DNA of 64,000 nucleotides from positions 31,172 to 95,171 of the forward strand of contig PS015061.1 in the NCBI GenBank assembly GCA_048213135.1. Direction: 5' to 3'. The DNA comes from Reclinomonas americana ATCC 50394 (taxonomy: Eukaryota; Jakobida; Jakobea; Jakobida). Of the stretch, positions 42,497-53,684 are shown one piece after another (the stretch's first letter is position 1; the number at the start of each line of letters is the position of its first letter). A program made the translations under genes and the position numbers. The notes below the pieces were generated by a model, which was not told where the DNA came from, searched no databases, and worked only from the letters and a program-made list of their open reading frames with translations.

Positions 42497-44009
42497 CTAG
42501 CGGGGAGCACGACGCTTCCCCGCCTTGTCGGTCGTCTGTCACAAAAACGCCAAGTGTGAACAACACTTCGGCATCGCAGTATGCAAGGGCGAACATACCA
42601 GGATGACGGCCAAATTGTCACGCAGTTGCTCCACGGACGACGCGCGTGCGATTACAATGCAAAGCAGCATAAGCGCGCGCGCCGACCGATCTTGATCATG
42701 AACCATGCTGGCCAGCTGTTGATCCGAAATCGTCCAGTTGAAAACAATCCGCAGGAAGTTGATGCAGACTTGGTCACCGACTTCCTCGAACGCGTCCTCC
42801 AAGTTTTTGCGGTGGCGGGAACGGAACTCTTCCAGCTCGTCGCGGTACGCTGCCGGGAAGCAGTTCACGACTGCTTCCCAAATGAGCTGCGGATTTCCGT
42901 GGCACGCCGCCAAGGCGGCGATGAGGTTGCGAATGGTATTGCGGGCCATGAACAAGCAAGTCGCCTTGGCTCCCTCGTGCGGAAGTCGACGCGGCAAAGA
43001 AGGCCGGGATGGACGGTTTGTGCGAATCACTTTGCCACCGCGATCAGCACCAACGCATTCTTCCGAGGCAAGCGTGTCGTGGGTGAAGTCGAGCAGGTAC
43101 TCCACAAGGGCACGCAGTTCCGGGCAAGCACGTGCTTGCTCGATCAGGGCCTCCACGGCATTGAGATACTCGGGATCCGCCAGGTCGGCGGGAGTCAGCA
43201 GGTCGTCAAGGACGTGATCGAAGTGCGAATGCACCGGAGGCGGCACAACAAACAGCGGCGGCGCCGGGAGCATCACGGGAGGCAGCGGTGGCGGTGGCGG
43301 TGGATAGTAGCAAGCAGCAGCACTGGCGGCCGCCTGCTGGGTGGCAGCCGGATCGGCAGTCGGCATAGTGCACGTCCACGACGAAGACGACGACGGGCTC
43401 ACGAAGAGCGACATGCGTAGCTCCGGCGACATGCACTCGAGCTCAGCAGATGCGCTGACAGACGCCTGTGGCGGCGGCGGGGGTGGCATCGGCGACATGT
43501 ACATCGATGCAAACGCCGACGGCTGGCCAAGGAAGCCAGCTGCAGCAACTGGAACGCGACGCGGCGGCGGCTGCGGCGGCAAATCCTGTTCCAGCGGCGG
43601 GAGCGGACTCGGCGGCGACGCGCCAAATCCACCAGCACCATTCGGGCTACCCGACAAGTGGGCACTTCCAGACGATGCCGGCGGGGTGTATGCAGTGTCG
43701 CGTTCGGAAAACCACCGGCCTGACAGGAAGGACGGGAATGCATAAGCTCTCACGGCTCGCGACCGAACACGCACGACAATTCTGACAGCAACGAAACTCG
43801 GCGACGGCAACTGCGGCGGCGACCACGGGCGATTGTCGCCGTACCCACCAGCGAGAGGAACACCGAGATCCTCGCCAGCGAGCAGGGGCATATCTGCGGG
43901 GGTCAATGTTTCTTGTTGTCAGAGACTGACCGCGCGCGTGTTTTTCCACGTGTCGCGAAGAGCAACACTCACCCGTGAAGCCCTCTCCGCCATTTCCCAC
44001 ATCATCCAT
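42497..44009 (-). CDS. Proline-rich protein with helical C-terminal domain, unknown
   Basis: Exons 43973-44009, 43798-43893, 42599-43719 and 42497-42535 join in phase (430 residues). The start MDDVGNGGEGFTDMPLLAGE is followed by a long Pro/Ala/Ser-rich, probably disordered half (poly-Pro near CYYPPPPPPLPPVM). A compact helical C-terminal half follows, with LNAVEALIEQARACPELRAL, MARNTIRNLIAALAACHGNP and INFLRIVFNWTISDQQLASM, and a basic tail TTDKAGKRRAPR from the 39-nt last exon. The 78-nt intron 43720-43797 has a GTTTCGT donor and a length divisible by three, so the frame is open through it. The last intron has GTATGT. No family is recognised. The order (flexible Pro-rich N-terminus, helical bundle) resembles adaptor or transcription-related proteins, but that is only an impression. 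Confidence 0.6.
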
Positions 44010-44280
44010 ATTGAAACCTGCGTGCGTCAAAGGGGGGAGTTGAACAACAGGCGCGCGAGAATTTCTCTTTCCTCTATATAGATCTCCTTTCACACGCACA
44101 CAGAGAGCAGAAACGCAACTGTCGTCGTCCATCGAGAACCCAACTCGTGCAGAAGAAGACCCAGGAGAGAACGCTTTCGCGCGAGTTTCGCACAAAAACC
44201 TATCAAATATCTGCTATCCGTCCGCCCACCGGCTTGTCGAATCGTGAAAATTCCCCCCACTCCCTTTCTCTCATGCAACA
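44010..44280. promoter_or_regulatory. Divergent promoter region with TATA-like element
   Basis: 271 nt between divergent start codons. CCTCTATATAGATC (44071-44084) reads as a TATA-like box on either strand, about 65 nt upstream of the minus-strand ATG and about 200 nt from the plus-strand ATG. The stretch 44230-44280 is pyrimidine-rich. Confidence 0.4.
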
Positions 44281-47200
44281 ATGAGCGTCCGTCGCGCTCG
44301 CCGTGTGGCCTTTGCCACCGAGCCAGTCGTCGCCACCTCTTCCTCCTCCTCCTCCTCACCAATCGCCTTGCCTCAAAAGACGAGCATCAGCACACAGACG
44401 AGTCCCATTCTGCGGAACCCTCTCACACCTCCACCTCCACCTCCCACCTTACAACAACAACAACAGCACCAAACGACAATGAGATTGGGATTTGACGAGG
44501 ATGATGATGATGATGATGCAACAGATGATGATGCACCGGATGACAGCAACGATGATGATGATGATGATGCAGTGGGAGAAGGCGACAAGCACGAGCAGCA
44601 ACAGCAGCAACAGCAGCAGCATGGTTACTTGCATCGATTGACGGCGGTCAGAGAACGCGCGGCAAAGATCGAGGCCACCATTCCGCACACGGATTTTCAA
44701 GTGCGTCACCTGGGAGAGGATGACTACTGGCCCAATCATCCACGACTTGCTGACTGTTGTCTCTCTCGCGCGTGCAGCTGTTGTCACGCACGGTGGATCG
44801 ATGTGTGCAGGCGTTGACGCAGTTTCTGCAGGTGCAGCTGCCGGTGAATTGGACGCCGGCGTCGCTGGGATCGGCTGCGGCCGTGAAGGAGTTGGTGGAT
44901 CCGCTCGGCTTGCCGGGCTTTGTGAATCGCGTGGAGCGGTATGTGGCGTTCTTTGAGGATGAGCCGCGGTGTCGGCGGCTGGGCATGAGTCGCATGGTGT
45001 GCATGTTTGCCACGCGCGTTGACTTGGTGCGTGTGGCTGTATGAGGCAACGAAGATTGTCGTGAGAGAAAGAGGGGATGAAGTAGGAGAGATGAAGCACG
45101 ATTGTCGCGAGAGAAAGAGGGGACACGAGCGAGAGCAGCTGCTGGACCACGATTGTCGTGAGAGAAAGAGGGGATGAAGCAGGCGAGAGCAGATGAGAGC
45201 AAGAGGGGATGAAGTAGGAGAGATAAAGCACGATTGTCGTGCGAGAGAGAGGGGACACAGGCGAGATCAGACGGTAGAGCGCGATTGTCGCGAGAGAAAT
45301 CACACGAGAGCAGCTGCTGGTCGTATCAATCAGTGACAGAAAGAAGGGACGAATCTGTGAGAGCAGATGGTAGAGCGCAATTGTCGTGAGAGAAAGAGGG
45401 GATGAAGCACACGAGAGCAGCTGCTGGTCGTCACCAATCAGTGACAGAAAGAGGGGACGAATCAGTGAGAGCAGATGGTAGAGCACAATTGTCGTGAGTG
45501 AAAGAGGGGACGAAGCAGGCGAGATGGACATCATCTGCTATTGACTGAGAGGGTAGGAGACAAGGTTGCGAGACACGGAACATTGTCTCACAGAGTTCGT
45601 CTTGTATTCCGAGAGATTGAGAGAGCGAGATAGAGAGCGGGTTGCGGACGAGAGTCGCACACAGAGTTGTCGGTACTTGTCGTGTGCTGATTAATCGCAC
45701 ACAGAGTGGAGCCTGCAGTCGTCTGTTGGACTACACACTACCGCTGCTATTGGGTTCGGCGACGGCTGAGCAGCTGCGATCACGTATCTGTGGAGCGTCG
45801 TCGCCGCATGCGCATGTGTGGAGTTGGTGGACAGCGGGGTTGGAGTTGCAGCAGGCGGAGAGCAGTCCACCGGTGGTGATTCCGCTGCAGCGACGATGGA
45901 GTGACTTTTCCGATGGTGCCATGCAGCGCATCATGCACTCGTTGACACCGGTGGAGCGCAGCAGCATGAGCAAGTTTGGCCTGGCGCCGGAGCACGTGAC
46001 CGAGGGACACATGCTCGTGTTGAAAATGTTACGATGACAGCAGGAGACGGCTCTGTCTGTCGTGCCATTCATCTCAACCGGTCTCTGTGCACAGCATCCT
46101 CGACTTGCACAACACGGGTCACGTGGATCTGCCGACGCTCTCCAGTTTCATTGGCGACGGCGAGTTTCTGTCGCAGCTGGCCAACGTCACACAGGTGTTG
46201 ATGCGGCAAGACGACCAGGTCAGCGCGGCCGAGTTGCGCGAACAATTACAGGCGCACTGGGAGTCGCAGATCGAGGAATTGCTTGGTTTCGTACACGCGA
46301 AAGAGAGAGAAAGAGTATGTGTGCATGTGTGAGGAAGAGAGATATCAACCGAGCTGTCTCCCTTTCTCCAAATGCACTCGTCTATGCGCGCATTAGTTAC
46401 TGAGCCCTCCTCTCCGTCGCCTCCTCCTCTCCCTTTTTCACTCTCCATTCCCTTTTTCCGCTCTCCCAGTTGCGGAACAACGAGTCTACAACGAAGTCGT
46501 GGAGGCTCAGTTGCGCCAGCCACCGCTGTCGGCGGAGGCCAGCGACGAACTGGAGCTGCAGTGGATGATACGGGAGCGAGCACGGCGTGAGAAAATCCTG
46601 CGCTTTTACGAGGCTCAAGAGTTCTTGGTGTGTCCGTCCGTGTGCTGATTCTTGAAGTGTCAACGCGCACTCATTCCCTCACCTTCATCTGCCTCGCAGC
46701 GCATCCGCATCGACGACTTGTCTGTACAATTCGGATCCATGAATATCAAGGAGTCGTGCGGCATTGACGATGTGAGTCACCGCGACACCACCAGTTCATG
46801 ACAGACCACGCGTTCACCGCGTTTCTCTCTGCACAGGACGAGGTGTATCACGGTGGCTACTTTTGCGCCCTGCTGCTTCCACATGCGCGCTATCCATCAT
46901 TACAGGTGGACGCCATGCCCGTACGGCAATGGGTGCGCACTGTGGGGGAGGCCGATCGGTGTGTGACTCCAAGCAAGTGTCTCTTTGACTACTCCTCGCG
47001 TCTCACTTTCAACTTCGTGCAGCGAGGAATTGTTTATCTTTGCGCCTGGCCATCTGCACGTGTTCTCCAGCTGCATTGTGTTTCGTGGCATGATTCCTGT
47101 GGTGGACGAGGTGCGTCATCATCCTGCCCTTGAAATCCTGCGGACAAAGTGGTGACACTCCCTTCCTCGCTCCTCCCCCTTCTTTTTCTTCTTATTTTTC

Positions 47201-50200
47201 TCCTCCTCTTCCTTTCTTTTTCTTCTTGTTGTTGTCGTTCACGTGCTTGTTCTTTTTCTCGTTCTCCTCCTTGTGCTTCTTGTCCTCCTCCTCCCTCTCC
47301 TCCCTCTCCTCCTCCCCCTCTTCTCCTACTCCCTCTCCTCCTTCTCCTCCCTCTCCTCCTCCTTNNNNNNNNNNNNNNNNNNNNNNNNNNNNNNNNNNNN
47401 NNNNNNNNNNNNNNNNNNNNNNNNNNNNNNNNNNNNNNNNNNNNNNNNCCCTTCAAAGGAGGTCGAAGTGGTCGTGCCAATGAGCCGCATTCTCGACATT
47501 GTCGTCTGCGAGACCCCGAAAGGCGAAGAGTCACGCTTCAAACTCTTTCGTGCGCTGGCGGTGCGCGAGGGACGGCCACGATTCACCTCCTCGTATGCCT
47601 CGCCGGAGCAGTCAGAGGGCGAAGAGTCGTACGACACGGAGGTATTTGTAGTGTTTTTCCCCCAACATCTCTCTGCTGCTCACGATCACCACCCCGCCGC
47701 ACAGCACGTGTTCGCCAATGTGGTGTTGCACGAGGAGATGCAGTCGGTGCTCATGTCGGTGTGGCGTCGTGTGGGCTCGGAGACCGGCAAGTCGTCCGGC
47801 ATGACACCCGATCGCAAGAGGTACGACGATAGCCGCATTCTCCCTCCTTGCCCGCCCCTGACTGGCAGTGCGCAGGAATGCCGCCAGTCAATCGACGCAA
47901 CTGTACTTTGGAGCCTTCAAGAGGAACCAGCGCTCCAACTTCCAGTGGAGAATTCTGCACTTGGACCTGGAGGCGCACGGTGAGGAGGACCGACCAGTGC
48001 GCGCCATGACCACCATTAGNNNNNNNNNNNNNNNNNNNNTGCGAATGGCCGCGTTCGTCGCGAGATTCCGTACACGGCGTTCCGCGAGTGCAACCTCGGC
48101 AACGTCAATCCCACATCGTGTGTGCTGCACGTCGATCCCTCGGTCTACGACTATCCCATCGAGTTGTTCTTTGAGGGACCGAAGGAGTGCCAGCTGTTTG
48201 TGGCCGTCATTAACGGGCTGATTGTCGATCCGCACTTGTCGGTGGCCAGCTTTCTGTTGTCGCCACCACGCATCGCCTATCACGGTCGAGTGGACGTGCG
48301 CAGCGGTCTCGTGTGGCGCACGCGCTACGTCATGCTGTACCCGCACATGATTGTGCTGTTCGTGTCGGTCATTACGAGGTGCGCTGATGCCCAAATGATC
48401 TGGAGTGTTGCAGTTTTTCTCATTGACGCGACAGATTACCGGAGCGCATTCTCTACACTCGTCACTTGTCGGTGGCCGCAGAGGGCGAACGCGAGGTTCA
48501 TATCCATCAGCAGATGCAGAGTACGCTGGTCAAGTCGCGCTTCCGCTTCCCCTCGGCGATGCACCGCGACGCCTTTGTGCGTCTGCTGTGCGAGGCCATT
48601 TCCCACGATCAGGTGAAGTGCTTCTATTTCGTGACACTGGAGGTCTCTCCTCGTCTCTTGCTGACAGGGGGGTCACGCAGTTCTACGACGTGAAAAAGTC
48701 TGTCATTCGCGCCTGGTGCCCGACACTGGAAACCACCACCGCCGCCTCGTCTCCCACGACCACCAGCCGCTCATCGTCGCCACCGAGCTCCACCGACGAC
48801 GAAATGTCGCTGCCGTCGGAGACTGTCACCTCGTCGTCATTACCGCCGCCGCCACCACCGCCAGCACAGTCGGTGCGCGGCGCCATCATGGCACCGTCCA
48901 AGATCCCCGCCGGCTACGTGGAGCCGTCGGTGGTGGAGCAGACGAATCGAGCCACCGCGGCTGTGCGCGACATGGTGGCCGACTTGCAGTTGCTACGCCG
49001 CTCGCCCTCCGCGCACGTACCGTCGTCATCTTCGCCACCCGTTGGCGGCTCTCCTTCCCGGATAATGTCGTCGGCGCTGCGCCAGTCGCCGCCGTCCCCC
49101 GCCAGCGGGCTGTTGTCACCGACACTCACGGTCGGCTCGGCACTGCCGGCCATTGTGGTGCAAACAGCGTCGCCGCAGTTGGCACCCGTCTCTGCACCTC
49201 TGCCTGCATCGCCGATCCTCGCGCCCACACTGGACGACGAAATCGATGACAGCACGGCTGGCTCGTCGTATTTCGACACGGCCACGTATGGTACGTCAAC
49301 CTTCTCTTTGCCTGATTTCTTGCCTTCTGATCGCCCTCGTTGTGCAGATGAGGACTCGTCGCTGGCACTGCCGGCACCCGCCGAGATCCGCTCCATACTA
49401 TCGACCGGCTCACTGTCGTCGTCGTCGACCGACTTGGACAGTCAGTCGACGCCTGTCGCAGCGGCAGCTGCGGCGGGTAGAGAAAAGGTGCTCCCTCCCG
49501 AGGCGCCGGCCGTGACTGCCGCCGCCCCTCCCTCCACCACCACGACGACGACAACCACCACCACTGCCACTGCTTCGGCTGCCTCTCCATCAACAGAGCA
49601 CCACCGAACGGCGCTGGAGGAGGACGTGGCCAAGGAGCTGCGCTTTGTGGAACAACTCAAACAGCTGCTCGTCGGCTGTCGTTGCGTCCATTTTTTCGTC
49701 TTTCTTGACTCTGTACTTTGCCCTGGCGTGCCGACCACAATATCGCAGGTGTTTGCAAGTACTCACGCAAGGGACGAGCCGACGATGTTGCGTCGCCAGA
49801 CCCTGCGCGTTCTCCCACTCTGCCCGCTAACACCGCCTTTGCCTTCTCTTCATGCAGCGCTATCTCATCTTGTGCGACGACCGTCGTCGCCTGTACTGGC
49901 TCCACCGACGCAGCACGCAAAGCAAGCTGGCCACGCGCGACTGCGCCAGCACCTCGTACATTGACCTGACCGCGCCCGGCTGCCAAGTCCGCCTCGGCCG
50001 CGTCTCTCGCGCCTTCCAACGAGCCACCCACAGCAGCAGTCACCCACACGAACTCGACACTCGCTCGCTCACCGTCTCCCCCGGCAGTGTCTCCGTCAAC
50101 GGTCGCGAGAGCCTCGACTTGGAGTTCCCCTCGGCCGACGAATGCCGCTGCTGGTTCGACACACTCACCACGCTCATTCGACACCACCATCGCAGACAAC

Positions 50201-50229
50201 TCCCCGCCGCCGCCACCGCGCCACCCTAA
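44281..50229 (+). CDS. Large multi-domain protein with C-terminal PH domain
   Basis: Exons: 44281-44700, 44778-45026, 45705-46027, 46095-46285, 46470-46627, 46700-46771, 46837-46958, 47023-47110, gap-47641, 47705-47820, 47876-48378 (with a 20-N gap), 48435-48612, about 48669-49290, 49348-49680, 49749-49786 and 49858-50229. An acidic, Gln-rich N-terminus is followed by a helical region and an EF-hand-like stretch (LDLHNTGHVDLPTLSSFIGD). One or two PH/GRAM-like folds follow (ELFIFAPGHLHVFSSCIVFR; WRTRYVMLYPHMIVLFVSVI), then a long Ser/Pro-rich linker. The clear PH domain is last: VCKYSRKGRADD|RYLILCDDRRRLYW to the final helix ADECRCWFDTLTTLI. A membrane-adaptor role is inferred. All joins are in phase except at exon 13, where a G6 run after the 48668 acceptor is one base off, suggesting a homopolymer error. 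Confidence 0.7.
45040..45600 (+). repeat. Degenerate tandem repeat in an intron
   Basis: Intron 2 of the PH-domain gene contains about ten irregular copies of ATTGTCGTGAGAGAAAGAGG followed by GGATGAAG with AGCAGATG or AGCTGCTGGT variants (about 45056-45520, spacing roughly 40-70 nt). The copies alternate between two or three sub-types. Confidence 0.7.
47365..47448. other. Assembly gap in the PH-domain gene
   Basis: 84 N lie within the pyrimidine-rich intron 8 (from 47111) or at the start of the following exon. The acceptor of the exon that ends at 47641 is therefore unseen, or lies within CTTCAAAGGAG|GTCGAAG at about 47461. Confidence 0.7.
48020..48039. other. 20-N gap inside a coding exon
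   Basis: The gap interrupts the exon 47876-48378 of the PH-domain gene between AMTTI and ANGRVRREIPYTAF. The true missing length is unknown. Confidence 0.75.
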
Positions 50230-50255
50230 TGAACAGCTTTTTTTACTCACTTATA

Positions 50256-50909
50256 TCACGCCTTGTTCACTTGCATGCCGAGTGCCACCAACTCGCTCTT
50301 CTCAAGGCACATGACAATCTGCTGCTCCTGCACACCGCGTCGCCTCAGCTCGTGCTTCAGCCCGGCAATCGACAAGGCCATAAGGTGTCGACGATCTTCT
50401 TCTTCCACTGGAGGAGGAGGCGGAGGAGGCGGAGGAGGAGGCACATCTTCCTCCTCTTCCTCCTCCTCGTCATGTTGTTGGCGAGGTGGAGGCAGATGCA
50501 TGGCCAGTCGCGATCGCATCACAGGCACTGCTGCTTCTTCCTGCTCGTCGTCTGCCTCTGCCTGTTGCACGCGAGGAGGAGGCAAGCTCATGGCCAGTCG
50601 AGGAGGAGGAGAAGTCTCGCGCGCTTTCTTTAACGGCGGCTCCTCCTCACTGCCCTCGCCCTCACGCTCACGTCGCTCAGTGGAAGTCGCTACTGTTGTT
50701 GCTGCTGCTGTCACAGGCAACTCGGGCTCACGCGGGTTGAGAAAGCGCCACGGATCCTGCAAGAACGACTCCTTAAAGTAGGCGAAACCGCCTCCGCCTG
50801 TGTTGCCTCCTCCTCCGTTGCCTCGGCCTCTGCCTCCTCCGCGTCCTCGGCCGCGATGAAAGCCGCCTCCTCTGCCTCTGTGGCCTCCTCTGTGCCCTCT
50901 CCACTCCAT
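50256..50909 (-). CDS. RGG-rich protein with DPW motif and SAP-like end
   Basis: A single-exon protein of 217 residues. The first 40 residues are almost entirely Arg/Gly/His (RGHRGGHRGRGGGFHRGRGR), an RGG-type RNA-binding or condensate-forming tract. It is followed by FAYFKESFLQDPWRFL, which resembles the YFKPSMLEDPW motif at the C-terminal end of TTDN1/MPLKIP. A Glu-rich and poly-Pro disordered region follows, with two repeats of a RLAM-LPPPR motif. The last 40 residues (GLKHELRRRGVQEQ and CLEKSELVALGM) resemble the SAP-like helix pair with a C-EK-EL signature found in RNF34-type and MANF-type proteins. It is probably a nuclear RNA- or transcription-associated protein, by inference. It is convergent with the PH gene, with 26 nt between stop codons. 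Confidence 0.7.
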   Translation of the reverse strand: MEWRGHRGGHRGRGGGFHRGRGRGGGRGRGNGGGGNTGGGGFAYFKESFLQDPWRFLNPREPELPVTAAATTVATSTERREREGEGSEEEPPLKKARETSPPPRLAMSLPPPRVQQAEADDEQEEAAVPVMRSRLAMHLPPPRQQHDEEEEEEEDVPPPPPPPPPPPVEEEDRRHLMALSIAGLKHELRRRGVQEQQIVMCLEKSELVALGMQVNKA

Positions 50910-51047
50910 TGACTAAGTCCTCTCTGTCCCGCACTGTGTTAAGTCACACTGACGGACTGAGAGAGGTGCGGTTAGTCATCACCTCCTCTGTCTATGCCTC
51001 CTTTGTTGCCTCTCACGCGCGTGCTTTCTCTCACGCAGTTGAGCTCG
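50910..51047. promoter_or_regulatory. Probable bidirectional promoter
   Basis: 138 nt between divergent start codons of the RGG protein and the phosphoesterase. An alternative in-frame ATG for the latter is at 50994, and a CTCTCACGCAG acceptor-like sequence precedes the 51048 ATG, so a 5' intron is possible. Confidence 0.35.
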
Positions 51048-53567
51048 ATGGGTCATTTCCGAGTTGGGTGGTTGGCCACCTCGGCGACTGTGACTGTGCT
51101 TGTAATGGCACTCGCGCTCGGCTATCTCCGATCCTCCTCCTCGTCTTCCTCTGACTCGTCCGCGGAGGACCCGTGGAACGCGACGACAGATGCGGAGTGG
51201 CAACGACTTGTGCACCACGCGCACTTGCGCTCTTCTTCTCTCTCAGCTTCTGTGTCCTCTGCTCCTGAGAAGAGAGTGGCGCTCTTGTTGACGAATGACT
51301 TGCACTCGGCGGCCGCCGGCTGTTCTCGGCGACAGCTCGGTGGATACGCTCGATTGGCATCGAATATTCAGCGGGTGCGCGATGAGGCACAAGGAGTTGC
51401 GTTGTCATATTCTCTCCTCCTCTTTCCTCCTCTTTCCTCCCCTATTCCAACGCAAAGCACAGGTTCTTGTCATGGACGCGGGCGACTGGTGAGCGATACG
51501 CGAAAGATGCTCTGATTTTTTTTGACAGGTGGATCCCTGATTGATTGGCTGTGATGATACCATGTACAACAGGTTCAGCGGGAGTCTGTTTGATATGTTG
51601 GGCCCGTCGAACCGCACGGATCGCGTGCCTGAGTTTGAGTTCTTCTCGTACGCCAAGTACGATGCGGTGGCGATTGGCAATCACGAGTTTGATCAGAGTT
51701 GCGACGGAATCACCACTTGCTTTGTGTGTTTCGTTTTTTTTTTGACGACGTGTCGGTGTAGAACCCGAGGGTCTGCGAATGATGTTGCGCAAGGCGCGTG
51801 CTGCCGGGTTGCAGGTGACTCTGGTGGCGGCCAACATGGTGTTTGGCGAGGCGTATGCCGATTTCAAGGCCGAGTTTTGGCGTGAGGCGCACGATCCGCC
51901 AGAAAACGTCTCCATCCGCCCGTACATTATCAAGGAGATGGCCAATGGCATGCGTGCGGGCGTTATTGGACTCACGGGACCCGACGCGCTGTTGCTGTCA
52001 ATCGGTTCGCGCGATGGCCTCGAGTTTATCGGGTTCGACGATCAGTCGGGCAAAAAGGTAAGACACCGCTCCGCCCGCCTAAGAATGCGTGACCTCTCAT
52101 TGTGATGCCGCAGCGCATGGAACCGGTGATCACGCTAATGAATCAACTCGCGCACAAGCTGCGCCACGAAGACCACTGCGATCTGGTGGTGGTGGTGCTG
52201 CACGGTGGACAGCCGGAAGATTCGGAACTTGCGCAGCGTCTGACCGGCGTCGACTTTATCATGGCGAGTCACACGCATCACGTGTACGTCAGGAAGGAGG
52301 AGCAGAGCACCACCTGGCTGATGCAGTGCCACTCGGAGGTGCGCAGCGCCGCCTGCACTTCACGCTTGCTTCTTGATCTTAATTCACGATTTGCAGGGAC
52401 ACTTCCTCGGCATTCTCGAGACCGGCCGCGAGAGCAATGGTGAGCTCCCTCCGTCGCTGTCTATCTTTATTTACTGCGTGCTTATTGTGTGTCTTCACAG
52501 GCCTGTGGCGCCCGCTGGATGGCGGTTTCCACCCGTGCCGCCCGCAACTGCAGGTCGACAAGGACAACACTGTGGCACGCATGGTGCACGAGTGGACCGA
52601 CGAGTTGCAGACGAAGCTCGACTTGCCGTTTGCGCCAGGCGAGATCTTGTACACGGGCGACAGTGGTTGCGTCGAGAGTTCCAGTGGGGGGAGGGAACAC
52701 AGCAAAATGTGTCTTCGCGTGTTGACGCAATCACTCTCCGCAGCCGCTCTCTTCCGGCCGAATCTCACGCACCCTGAGTACGCACGCATGGTGTTCTCGC
52801 TGGTGCATCACGAGCTCGATCGTGCACTTATCGCCGACGGCGAGGAACCGGTTGACGTGTACATTTCGGCTCCCGGCTGCGCCACTCCCGACATTGTGGT
52901 GCCGGACGCCGCCGGCCGCGTAGCGGTGCGCTTTGCCGACGCGTATCGCATTGTGTCGATTTCGAGCGGCTACCCTGTGTACGTCTTCTACCTCAAGAAG
53001 GTGCGATTGTCATGTATGTGTGTGTCGGATCGATCTGGGGAGACGAGTGCTGACCGGGGCAATGTGGTGCAGTACGCACTGCGCGCTCTCGTCGATCTGG
53101 TCGATTTGTTGCGGTACGCCATGCAAGCTCCGGACTATGCCGTCTCATTGTCGGACTCGGTGTCGTACGAGTCGAGGTGGTGGGGCATTCTCTTCATCAA
53201 CAGGATATACGGTGACGTGCGATTCCCTGTGCTCCCCATTTTATTTACTTGGTACTCAAAACATTGTACGCCAGACATGCGGATGCGCGGCAAGGACTAT
53301 AGCGAGTGGCCGGACCTCGTGCGTGTCGGTGTGACGCAGCCATTCGCCTCGCGCTTCTGGCTGGCCTCCAAGTGGACGATGGGCCTGTTTGATTTGCAGC
53401 CGCGCAACGCTGACGGCGAACCTCTGCGGCCCGAACAGACCTTCACCAAGTACACCGAGTACGAGCTGTTCGCCAACAGTCTGCGCCGATTGAGCGACCA
53501 CCTGCCCGTTCCCGTAGATGCTGTGACCGGGATCAGCGCCGACTTGATCGAGTCCAGTCACCGGTAA
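51048..53567 (+). CDS. Membrane-anchored 5'-nucleotidase/calcineurin-like metallophosphoesterase
   Basis: Ten exons join in phase: 51048-51395, 51463-51488, 51573-51697, 51762-52057, 52114-52338, 52397-52439, 52501-52665, 52744-53000, 53073-53211 and 53275-53567 (638 residues). An N-terminal signal anchor (LATSATVTVLVMALALGYL) precedes all metallophosphoesterase motifs of the UshA/CD73 type. These are LLLTNDLHS, VLVMDAGDW (the GD motif), AIGNHEFDQ (GNHE), VVVLHGGQPEDSELA and MASHTHH (GHTH with Gly to Ser). The C-terminal half corresponds to the 5'-nucleotidase C domain (HPEYARMVFSLVHHELDRAL onward) but is divergent. The enzyme probably hydrolyses nucleotides or related phosphoesters in the secretory pathway or at the cell surface. 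Three introns use GTTGCG donors; two of them join the conserved motifs exactly (ARLASNIQRVRDEAQG|VLVM and HEFDQ|KPEGLR). Confidence 0.85.
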
Positions 53568-53684
53568 CACGCCACGCAAACACAGAAAAATACGTATCGT
53601 CATTCAACCCGGAACACCCAATTGTAAACATTATGCATTCTCGTTTTTTCATTTGGCACGTATTATATGCTCGTTCTGTTGATG

